Assembly (NCBI GenBank): GCA_947450405.1
Contig: CANFVI010000112.1
Coordinates: 1 to 5,506 of the forward strand
Origin: Flavobacteriales bacterium
GTDB lineage: Bacteria; Bacteroidota; Bacteroidia; NS11-12g; UBA955
Direction: 5' to 3'
DNA length: 5,506 nt
Positions 1 through 4,892 of the stretch are shown one piece after another. The position numbers and the translations under genes were made by a program. A model generated the notes under the pieces. That model saw only the letters and a program-made list of their open reading frames with translations, did no database searches and was not told where the DNA came from. The first letter of the stretch is position 1. Each line of letters opens with the position of its first letter.

Positions 1-339
1 ACCGGTACTTTGAATTTTGAAGACGGAACCAACTACGCTTATTTGTGTAACGAAATGACCAAATTAGTTGGCGTTTCAAGGTTCTGTGATGACAATGTAA
101 GTAAACCAAATTTGCATCATACGTCAAATAATATTGCTTATCCCAATCCATTTACCAACAGAATCTATTTGAAAGAATCTGCTAAAAATTTGGAAGTTGT
201 TTTGCAGAACAATTTGGGCCAAATTGTTTTTGAGGGACAGGATATTGAAAAACAGAATTTCGAAAATTTACCGAGTGGTATTTACTTTTTGTGTTTGAAA
301 AATGCTTCAAATGAAACAATGAAGTTAATGAAGAATTGA
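1..339 (+). CDS. Secreted protein, C-terminal end with T9SS type A sorting domain (5' partial)
   Basis: This is the last 112 codons of a gene that begins before the window; the frame is open from base 1, so the TTG at 10 is internal and not a start. About 70 C-terminal residues look like a T9SS type A sorting domain: an opening IAYPNPF motif, then beta-strand-like segments (LEVVLQNNLGQIVFEG), the LPSGIYFLCLKN turn-and-strand typical of these domains, and a basic tail ending KLMKN. In this family the domain carries the protein through the outer membrane by the T9SS and is usually removed or exchanged for a lipid anchor. The roughly 40 residues before it contain two cysteines (in YLCNEM and RFCDDN) but show no family I recognise, so the activity of the cargo is unknown. 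No clear terminator hairpin follows. The sorting domain is secure; the cargo function is not. Confidence 0.88.
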   Translation, partial: TGTLNFEDGTNYAYLCNEMTKLVGVSRFCDDNVSKPNLHHTSNNIAYPNPFTNRIYLKESAKNLEVVLQNNLGQIVFEGQDIEKQNFENLPSGIYFLCLKNASNETMKLMKN

Positions 340-390
340 TTTGGTATTTCAGATTTTTTGAAGCCATTTTCCTTAGAGCAAATCGCATTT

Positions 391-421
391 TTTGTAACTG
401 CAATTCAAATCTCTATCTTTG
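391..421 (+). promoter_or_regulatory. Flavobacterial promoter (-33 TTTG, -7 TATCTTTG)
   Basis: TTTG at 391-394 is separated by 19 bases from TATCTTTG at 414-421, a perfect match to the Bacteroidota TAnnTTTG -7 box. Transcription would be expected to begin near 426-428. This argues against the TTG at 419, which lies inside the -7 box, as the start codon of the following gene and favours a start further downstream. Confidence 0.65.
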
Positions 422-439
422 AGGATATTCAATCTTCAA

Positions 440-1861
440 TTGAAAAAGTTTATTATAAATACTTGGAATAAAATAATTTACAAGGTTTCACAGCCCAACG
501 ATAATTTTATTACCCATATTTTGGTAGCGCTGATTTTGATTCCACTTCTCGTTTTGACTGGAGGATCGGCGTTGTATACCCCTGATTCTGGAGCTTATTT
601 GTTAAATGCAAGGGAATTGAATGTTCCGGGTGACCGCAGTATTTTCTACAGCGTGTTTATCCATGTTGCTTCTAAGTTTTTAGAGTTATTTCATCAGCCA
701 CATATCATTGAAATTCTCTTGATTCAGTCGCTTGTGGCCTATTTAATCATCTATGGATTTTTAGAAAAGTTTTTTCAAAATGCAAATCGGTGGTTTGTCC
801 TTTTGGCGTTTTCTCTAATCTGTTTGTTTACTCCTCTGCCTTGGTTGTTTATTCAATTAATGCCAGATTTATATACATCCATTGCCTTTTTTACAGCCTT
901 GCTTTTCTTAAGATCGAAAGGAATTGCAAGCACAATATTTTTTGGATTGATTTTGATTTTTTGCTTGGTTATGCACACTTCCAATGTGCTCTTATTTTTC
1001 TTATTTTCTGGGGGGACATTCGTTCTTCGTAAAAAAATTGCCGTTTTTGAATTCATTGAAAAACGGTTTTTGCAATTATTTGTCGCTTCAATTGTTGCAA
1101 TTTTATGCATTGTGGCAACAAATGTGTATACATATAAAAAATACAGCTTAGGTTCGGCAAGTCATATTTTTTTAATGGGGAAATTATCTGAAAACGGTGT
1201 ATTAAAGCAATATTTGGATAAGTACTGCAAATCGGAACCTAGCGCACTTTGTGCTTATAAAGACAAGCTTCCGGAGCATGGTTGGGATTTTGTTTGGGAA
1301 TCTGACGGTGCATTTGCGCACTCAGGAGGATGGAATCACTCGGATACTTTATACAAGAATATCATTGCCAAAACGATAACCGATCCAGAATTGTTGTCTG
1401 CCAACATCGTTGCGGCAATTAAGGCAACGGCAAATCAGTTTGTATTAACAGGTGCTGGAGATGGAATGGGTAAGGTTGATACCATGGGTACATTGGCCGT
1501 TGAAATGAAGCAATATTATCCCCATGATTACCGCAGGTTGGTAACAGTTAGCAAGCAACAGAAGGAAGAAATTGATTTTTCAACTTACAACAAATGGTAT
1601 GAGATTTTGCAATGGTTAATCCTTTTTTCTGCATTGATCATTGTAGTGAAATTAAAAAACAAATTGCATTCAACCTTATATGTACTGTCGTTTTATTATG
1701 CACTTTGCAATGCATTTGTAACGGGTGCTTTGGTGAATGTTTTGGCACGGTTAAATACCAAGGGCATCATTGTGTTTGTATCAATTGGAATTTTGATAAT
1801 TGTAGATACGGTTCGAATAGCACTTGAAAAAAGGGTTAAAAAGAATGAACATACCCTATAA
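440..1861 (+). CDS. Polytopic membrane protein, GT-C glycosyltransferase-like
   Basis: Roughly 473 residues with about nine or ten membrane segments. Counting from the TTG at 419, hydrophobic stretches lie near residues 31-48, 72-92, 96-115, 125-147, 149-165, 168-198, 217-236, 394-411, 417-440 and 446-466. A large soluble region (about 237-393) sits between the last two groups. The first loop has TPDSGAYL and a later one has QLMPDLY; acidic residues just after the first membrane helix followed by many helices are typical of GT-C enzymes, which use lipid-linked sugars. That assignment is inference from architecture. The soluble region holds two cysteines (C270, C278) and the motif HSGGWNHSDT. 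The frame has no ATG before QLMPDLY. TTG at 440 (LKKFIINTW) is preferred because TTG at 419 falls inside a promoter box, but 419 (480 residues) remains possible. The basic N-terminus before the first helix suits a cytoplasmic start. An uncharacterised Bacteroidota membrane protein is the safe label. Confidence 0.72.
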   Translation: MKKFIINTWNKIIYKVSQPNDNFITHILVALILIPLLVLTGGSALYTPDSGAYLLNARELNVPGDRSIFYSVFIHVASKFLELFHQPHIIEILLIQSLVAYLIIYGFLEKFFQNANRWFVLLAFSLICLFTPLPWLFIQLMPDLYTSIAFFTALLFLRSKGIASTIFFGLILIFCLVMHTSNVLLFFLFSGGTFVLRKKIAVFEFIEKRFLQLFVASIVAILCIVATNVYTYKKYSLGSASHIFLMGKLSENGVLKQYLDKYCKSEPSALCAYKDKLPEHGWDFVWESDGAFAHSGGWNHSDTLYKNIIAKTITDPELLSANIVAAIKATANQFVLTGAGDGMGKVDTMGTLAVEMKQYYPHDYRRLVTVSKQQKEEIDFSTYNKWYEILQWLILFSALIIVVKLKNKLHSTLYVLSFYYALCNAFVTGALVNVLARLNTKGIIVFVSIGILIIVDTVRIALEKRVKKNEHTL

Positions 1862-1869
1862 AAAAAGTG

Positions 1870-1877
1870 TATTTTTG
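1870..1877 (+). promoter_or_regulatory. -7 box (TATTTTTG) for the tRNA-Arg gene
   Basis: TATTTTTG is a perfect TAnnTTTG match that ends 14 bases before the mature tRNA 5' end, which predicts a very short 5' leader. No good TTG appears at the expected -33 distance. Strong tRNA promoters often tolerate this, but it lowers confidence. Confidence 0.5.
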
Positions 1878-1891
1878 CAGCCCATTCATTG

Positions 1892-1963
1892 GGTCCCGTA
1901 GTTCAATGGATAGAATAGATGTTTCCTAAACATTTGATATGAGTTCGATTCTCGTCGGGACTA
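1892..1963 (+). tRNA. tRNA-Arg (anticodon CCT)
   Basis: A complete 72-nt cloverleaf. The acceptor stem GGTCCCG (1892-1898) pairs with CGGGACT (1956-1962), with one G-U at the end and A1963 as discriminator. The D stem is GTTC/GAAT. The anticodon stem GATGT/ACATT encloses loop TTCCTAA, with anticodon CCT at 1925-1927, which reads the arginine codon AGG. The variable loop is short (TGAT). The T stem ATGAG/CTCGT encloses loop TTCGATT. The 3' CCA is not encoded (bases after the discriminator are CTTTT) and must be added after transcription. The gene lies 30 bp after the membrane-protein stop and has its own -7 box and terminator, so it is probably a single-gene unit. Confidence 0.97.
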
Positions 1964-1977
1964 CTTTTAGAATTAAG

Positions 1978-2016
1978 AAACCCTTGTAAATGAATGTATT
2001 ACAAGGGTTTTTTGTT
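1978..2016 (+). terminator. Rho-independent terminator after tRNA-Arg
   Basis: AAACCCTTGTAA (1978-1989) and TTACAAGGGTTT (1999-2010) form a perfect 12-bp stem with a 9-nt loop, and the T-run continues to 2013. It ends the tRNA transcript. It also lies just past the stop of the minus-strand lipoprotein gene, so it may work in both directions, although the T-tract in that direction is weaker. Confidence 0.9.
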
Positions 2017-2042
2017 TGATGGTTGTTTTAATTGTTGTTGTT

Positions 2043-2498
2043 TTATTTTGCGTATTCACAAACAACATCCATATAATTTCCGGGGTTATTGGGATCTTTG
2101 CCTTCTAAGTTTCTTGTAATAAGTCTGTTTTTATATGCTTTGTGCCAAAAGAAGGTTTGGCTATTACTCAATGATCCGTTATACAACAATAAGGCGTTTC
2201 CCATGACTCTGCATTTGCCGCTGTAACTAAATCCAGACGATATGTATTTATAACTGAAATTACTGTCTGTAGTGATGGTGAATTCATTTCCTTTTCCCCC
2301 AAATGTTGTGAGAGAAATACTATCAGTTCGTACATAATTAGAATAGCTTATTTCTGCATATCGAATCAGTTTCCAATTTCCATCTAAAGTGCCAGGTTCA
2401 TAAATAGCACCATCTTTATTTGAATTGGTTTCTTTTTCACATCCCCAAAATATAGATAGCGTGAACAATAATGAATATATGATTATTGACTTTTTCAT
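2043..2498 (-). CDS. Small lipoprotein, lipocalin-like
   Basis: A 151-residue protein starting MKKSIIIYSLLF, with a hydrophobic signal segment (about residues 4-18) and a lipobox ending FWGC. Cys20 would be lipidated and is followed by acidic, polar residues (EKETNSNKD). The mature part begins with DGNWKLIRYAEI, the opening strand pattern of small Bacteroidota lipocalin-like lipoproteins. It continues with alternating beta-strand-like stretches (FTITTDSNFSYKYI, NALLLYNGSL, RLITRNLEG) and ends in VVCEYAK. Cys96 and Cys147 could form a disulfide. The lipobox is directly visible; the lipocalin-like fold is inferred from pattern and length, and no ligand can be proposed. The ATG sits where the signal peptide demands it, with no Shine-Dalgarno site, only an AT-rich leader. 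The gene is divergent from the next one and shares a 199-bp intergenic region with it. Confidence 0.85.
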   Translation of the reverse strand: MKKSIIIYSLLFTLSIFWGCEKETNSNKDGAIYEPGTLDGNWKLIRYAEISYSNYVRTDSISLTTFGGKGNEFTITTDSNFSYKYISSGFSYSGKCRVMGNALLLYNGSLSNSQTFFWHKAYKNRLITRNLEGKDPNNPGNYMDVVCEYAK

Positions 2499-2511
2499 AA
2501 AATTAACAGTG

Positions 2512-2519
2512 CGAAATTA
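2512..2519 (-). promoter_or_regulatory. Weak -7 box candidate for the lipoprotein gene
   Basis: On the minus strand this reads TAATTTCG, one mismatch from TAnnTTTG, with a TTG 22 bases upstream. It ends 13 bases before the ATG. The mismatch, the AT-rich background and the very short predicted leader make this only a candidate. Confidence 0.3.
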
Positions 2520-2538
2520 TTTGTTATTGAAATAAATT

Positions 2539-2551
2539 ATTCAATTTGAAT
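2539..2551. repeat. 13-bp palindrome in the divergent intergenic region
   Basis: ATTCAATTTGAAT is a perfect dyad around one central T. It overlaps a second inverted pair, AATAAATT (2531-2538) and AATTTATT (2549-2556). It lies between two divergently read genes, where an operator could sit, but the region is so AT-rich that chance is a real alternative. The rest of 2499-2697 shows only the promoter motifs listed separately. Confidence 0.3.
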
Positions 2552-2638
2552 TTATTATTTTTAAGGAAATAACTTAAAGTAAATATTTTATTTATTGTAA
2601 ATCCGTAAATAACAAGTTGATTTCAATGAGTTTTAAAA

Positions 2639-2668
2639 TTGCATCTTTAATTTCTGAGTTTATTTTTG
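2639..2668 (+). promoter_or_regulatory. Upstream promoter for the exported-protein gene
   Basis: TTG at 2639-2641, a 19-base spacer, and TATTTTTG at 2661-2668, a perfect TAnnTTTG match. Transcription would begin near 2674, giving a leader of about 24 bases before the ATG at 2698. This is the more conventional of the two overlapping candidates. Confidence 0.5.
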
Positions 2669-2693
2669 AATAACTGAATACATATTATATTTG
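2665..2693 (+). promoter_or_regulatory. Downstream overlapping promoter for the exported-protein gene
   Basis: TTTG at 2665-2668 (also the end of the upstream -7 box), a 17-base spacer, and a perfect TATATTTG at 2686-2693. The box ends 4 bases before the ATG, so transcription would start at or next to the start codon and yield a nearly leaderless mRNA. It may be real or a chance match in AT-rich DNA. Confidence 0.4.
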
Positions 2694-2697
2694 TCTC

Positions 2698-3255
2698 ATG
2701 TATAAAAAATTAATATTTATTTTAGCCTTTTTTGTGTTTAATTATGGGTATTCTCAAAATAATCCAATTGAAAAAGATACCCTATTTATTAGTGGTGAAA
2801 AAGTTGCATTTATTGACGCTTCAAAATTGGTTTTTGTAAATGGGGAAAATTTACAATCTTTTGATATAGTTTTAATTAAACAACTAACCAAATCAGAAAT
2901 AGCATTAATTGAAGATGATTTAATAAAAAAGAATGGCATTTGTGTAATAAGGTATAAGGAGAGATTTGCCAAATTAGACATTGAAAATGGTCAAAATTTG
3001 AAATCTATAGATAATGATTCGACACTTGCTGAAAACAGTAAAATCGCTGGATATTATCTAATAGAATCGGGTCATTGCAAAAACACATCTACAACTTTAG
3101 CATTACTTGGCGCTGTTGGTGGTTCAGCAGTTATTTATTTTATTAATCCTTTATTAGGAATAGGAGTTTCTTCTGTTTGCGGACTAATTTCTCTCGTGCA
3201 AAATTACAAAGGAAACAATTACCTCCAAAAAGCAGGTGAATTGATGATGAAATAA
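2698..3255 (+). CDS. Exported envelope protein of unknown function
   Basis: A 185-residue protein. Residues 1-20 form a classical signal peptide (MYKKLIFILAFFVFNYGYSQ) with likely cleavage after YSQ, which also fixes the ATG as the start. Residues 21-110 are mixed alpha/beta and soluble, with an acidic, lysine-rich character. A hydrophobic glycine-rich stretch (about 133-168, with ALLGAVGGSAVIYF and LLGIGVSSVCGLISL) could form a membrane hairpin. Similar short motifs flank it: AGYYLIESG (117-125) and NNYLQKAGEL (173-182). A glycine-zipper-like hairpin flanked by such helices recurs, from memory, in uncharacterised Bacteroidota exported proteins, but I cannot name a family. Cysteines 82, 127 and 161 are present. 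The codons are strongly AT-biased compared with the pirin and kinase genes. The placement suggests a one-gene unit. Its existence as a gene is well supported; its function is unknown. Confidence 0.78.
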   Translation: MYKKLIFILAFFVFNYGYSQNNPIEKDTLFISGEKVAFIDASKLVFVNGENLQSFDIVLIKQLTKSEIALIEDDLIKKNGICVIRYKERFAKLDIENGQNLKSIDNDSTLAENSKIAGYYLIESGHCKNTSTTLALLGAVGGSAVIYFINPLLGIGVSSVCGLISLVQNYKGNNYLQKAGELMMK

Positions 3256-3389
3256 CCCATGTTACCAATGATGAAAATTGGGGGAAAATAAGATCAACTA
3301 AAAAAGTATATGCTGCCAAATCTTTTGCACAAAAGAGGTGGGGTGTTCCAACAATACCTTTATGTATAAATCTTAATACTAAATATTAG
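3240..3389 (+). other. Start-less open frame, possible coding remnant
   Basis: A 49-codon open stretch ends at TAG 3387-3389 and overlaps the end of the exported-protein gene in another frame. It contains the protein-like run SFAQKRWGVPTIPL but has no ATG, GTG or TTG in a suitable position near its beginning. It could be decayed coding sequence, a frameshifted extension of the upstream gene, or chance. The upstream gene ends in a natural-looking way (KAGELMMK), which makes a frameshift less likely. Not called as a gene. Confidence 0.15.
3321..3336. repeat. 16-bp dyad in the 3256-3469 gap
   Basis: TCTTTTG and CAAAAGA are perfect inverse complements separated by two bases. The 2-nt gap rules out a normal hairpin loop of this size, so a protein-binding dyad is more natural if it matters at all. 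Apart from this and the start-less open frame, the 214-bp gap shows nothing I can identify. Confidence 0.25.
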
Positions 3390-3404
3390 AATGGTGTAAC
3401 AAAC

Positions 3405-3437
3405 TTGAAATGGCATTTTAAGTACTTTGTATCGTTG
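3405..3437 (+). promoter_or_regulatory. Candidate promoter for the 36-residue ORF
   Basis: TTG at 3405-3407, a 22-base spacer and TATCGTTG at 3430-3437, one mismatch from TAnnTTTG. Transcription would start near 3444 and leave an A-rich leader of about 26 bases before the ATG at 3470. The spacing and leader are normal; the box is imperfect. Confidence 0.35.
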
Positions 3438-3469
3438 TAAAAATACTTTTACAATTTAAAAAAACTACT

Positions 3470-3580
3470 ATGTCAAATCAACCAACATCACCAGTTGCAA
3501 GTACACCAAAAAGTGTAACTCCAGAATTACAAAAAGGTATTGACAAGCCATACGGATATATACTAGGGGAGTTAGATTGA
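3470..3580 (+). CDS. Small ORF, 36-residue peptide of unknown function
   Basis: ATG at 3470 to TGA at 3578-3580. The peptide opens MSNQPTSPVASTPKSVTPEL, a proline-, serine- and threonine-rich and probably disordered segment, and ends in a more ordered-looking KPYGYILGELD. It has no signal peptide, membrane segment or cysteine. Support for a real gene comes from an A-rich, Bacteroidota-style leader, a promoter-like element at a sensible distance, codons that look chosen rather than random, and a position between two larger genes with no overlap on either strand. Against it: it is short, no family is recognised, and the promoter box has a mismatch. It could also be the surviving 5' end of a longer gene. 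It converges with the pirin gene, 31 bp away. Confidence 0.45.
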   Translation: MSNQPTSPVASTPKSVTPELQKGIDKPYGYILGELD

Positions 3581-3604
3581 GACTTTTTTGTCTTATAATA
3601 ATCT
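3574..3604. terminator. Weak hairpin between convergent genes
   Basis: AGAC (3580-3583) pairs with GTCT (3590-3593) around a T6 loop. An outer AGATT/AATCT pair (3574-3578 with 3600-3604) can extend it across a 5-nt bulge. It lies exactly between the convergent 36-residue ORF and pirin gene stops, as a shared terminator would. The stem is short and no proper T-tract follows on either strand. Confidence 0.3.
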
Positions 3605-3611
3605 GCCAAAC

Positions 3612-4739
3612 TTAACCAATTGGTTCTTCAATCTTTCCATTTGCGAATTTTGCAAATCTGCCTTTGGTTCTGTCGTGAACTTGGTCATACCTCGGCCATG
3701 GCCAACCCCCATACTGCGTTTCGTGGTAATCGTTAAACGCTTGTTGAATTTCTTCTTTCGTGTTCATTACAAATGGTCCGTATTGAATCACTGTTTCACC
3801 AATGGGTTTGCCTTGTAATACCAAAAATTTGCAATTTTCTGAGGTTGCAAATATTTCAATTTCTTCATTCGTGCGCAATCTTATCGATTTGTAACTGTCA
3901 ACTTTTACACCGGCAATGCTTATATCTTGTCCCTCATAAAAATACAACATTCTATTGGTGCCTTCACTGGCTTTAGGAAGTTGTATCGAAGCGCCATTTT
4001 CCATGATTACATTCCATATGGCAACTTCATGATCTTTGTTTGAAGCCCATGAATTTGGTGGCGGATTTAAACTCTGTGTCTTACCAAAATTACCCGCAAT
4101 AATTTCTACCAAACTCTTTTTCTTTTCTTTGTTTTCGAGGGATATTTTAGGAATGTTCTCCGACCAAAACATAGAGAAATGCGGTTCCGACATTTTCTTC
4201 ATGCTTGGTAAATTTAACCAAATTTGAAAAAGTTCCAACGGGTTTTCCTTGTCTTCTCGAAGTAGAGGAAACATCTCAGAATGTTGAACGCCTTTACCAG
4301 CCGTCATCCATTGCACATCGCCATTTCCATATCTACCTGCTGCACCCATTGAATCTGCATGATCTACCAAACCGTGTCTTACTATGGTAATGGTTTCAAA
4401 CCCTCTGTGAGGATGGCCCGGAAAACCTGGTACTTTCTTTCCATGATACATTCTAAATCCATCTTTAATAATGAAATCGTCACCCAAATGTCTTCCAGCC
4501 AATGAAGCTGAAGGACCCATTTCGGCATTTCCTTTGGGGAAATAATCTTCATGGTGCACACAAAATAAAAAAGGATCAATGGTTTCCCATTGAAATCCCA
4601 TGGGCTGAATGTCTAAAATTGGGTTAAAAATTTCCATATTTTTCTTGATTGTATTGCTTGCAGTATCAAATGAAGCAGTTACCAATGCCCCAATGCCTAA
4701 TCCTAATCGTGTTAAAAAGCTTCTTCTTTGAATAGCCAT
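3612..4739 (-). CDS. Pirin-family bicupin protein with twin-arginine signal
   Basis: A 375-residue protein starting MAIQRRSFLTRLGLG. Residues 5-6 are the twin arginines of a Tat signal (RRSFL), followed by a hydrophobic stretch (about 11-24), so export of the folded protein is predicted. The N-terminal cupin carries the pirin signature GHPHRGFETITIV, then GDVQWMTAGKGVQHSE. The four metal ligands known for pirins correspond to His109, His111, His153 and Glu155, and all are present. The C-terminal cupin ends with the usual pirin closing segment GETVIQYGPFVMN and a tail rich in aromatic residues. Characterised pirins bind iron and some oxidise quercetin; the substrate here is unknown. The protein is longer than a typical pirin of about 290 residues because of the signal region and a long tail. 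The in-frame ATG 42 bases upstream (4781) would put 14 extra residues before the Tat motif; 4739 gives a normal n-region and is preferred. Divergent from the kinase gene. Confidence 0.92.
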   Translation of the reverse strand: MAIQRRSFLTRLGLGIGALVTASFDTASNTIKKNMEIFNPILDIQPMGFQWETIDPFLFCVHHEDYFPKGNAEMGPSASLAGRHLGDDFIIKDGFRMYHGKKVPGFPGHPHRGFETITIVRHGLVDHADSMGAAGRYGNGDVQWMTAGKGVQHSEMFPLLREDKENPLELFQIWLNLPSMKKMSEPHFSMFWSENIPKISLENKEKKKSLVEIIAGNFGKTQSLNPPPNSWASNKDHEVAIWNVIMENGASIQLPKASEGTNRMLYFYEGQDISIAGVKVDSYKSIRLRTNEEIEIFATSENCKFLVLQGKPIGETVIQYGPFVMNTKEEIQQAFNDYHETQYGGWPWPRYDQVHDRTKGRFAKFANGKIEEPIG

Positions 4740-4742
4740 ATT

Positions 4743-4750
4743 CAAATATA
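4743..4750 (-). promoter_or_regulatory. -7-like box abutting the pirin start codon
   Basis: On the minus strand this reads TATATTTG, a perfect TAnnTTTG match, but it ends only 3 bases before the ATG. Transcription from it would start at or inside the start codon, and no TTG sits at the -33 distance. It may be a chance match, or the real promoter may lie further upstream in the 153-bp divergent region, where a tandem 8-bp repeat (TGCAATTT twice, 4777-4792 on the plus strand) is also seen. Confidence 0.3.
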
Positions 4751-4776
4751 AGAAAATTTGATGTTTAATTTTAGGC

Positions 4777-4792
4777 TGCAATTTTGCAATTT
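4777..4792. repeat. Tandem 8-bp repeat, TGCAATTT twice
   Basis: Two adjacent perfect copies of TGCAATTT lie between the divergent pirin and kinase genes. The position would suit a regulator site, but two short copies in AT-rich DNA are weak evidence. Confidence 0.3.
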
Positions 4793-4845
4793 TCCTTTTT
4801 AAAATAATTTATATTAGTTTTATTCATTTTGAGGGACAATGACTT

Positions 4846-4878
4846 TTGTAGAATCATAAATGCATTACATTATCTTTG
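4846..4878 (+). promoter_or_regulatory. Promoter of the HipA-like kinase gene
   Basis: TTG at 4846-4848, a 22-base spacer and a perfect TATCTTTG at 4871-4878. Transcription should start near 4884-4885, leaving a leader of only about 8-9 bases before the ATG at 4893. No Shine-Dalgarno site fits in that leader. Confidence 0.6.
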
Positions 4879-4892
4879 AACCTCTAAAAATC

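Noticed and set aside
340..390. Terminator after the T9SS cargo gene
   Set aside because: There are two T-runs but no convincing stem in front of either.
853..1110. Minus-strand open frame of 85 codons inside the membrane-protein gene
   Set aside because: It is antisense to membrane helices of a convincing 470-residue gene, and its Lys/Asn-rich product fits a shadow frame.
1940..1963. tRNA 3' end as an integration attachment site
   Set aside because: I looked for a second copy of the T-arm and acceptor sequence in the rest of the window and saw none; no integrase gene is present.
3265..3281. CCAAT/ATTGG hairpin as terminator of the exported-protein gene
   Set aside because: The stem is only 5 bp with no following T-tract, too weak to call.
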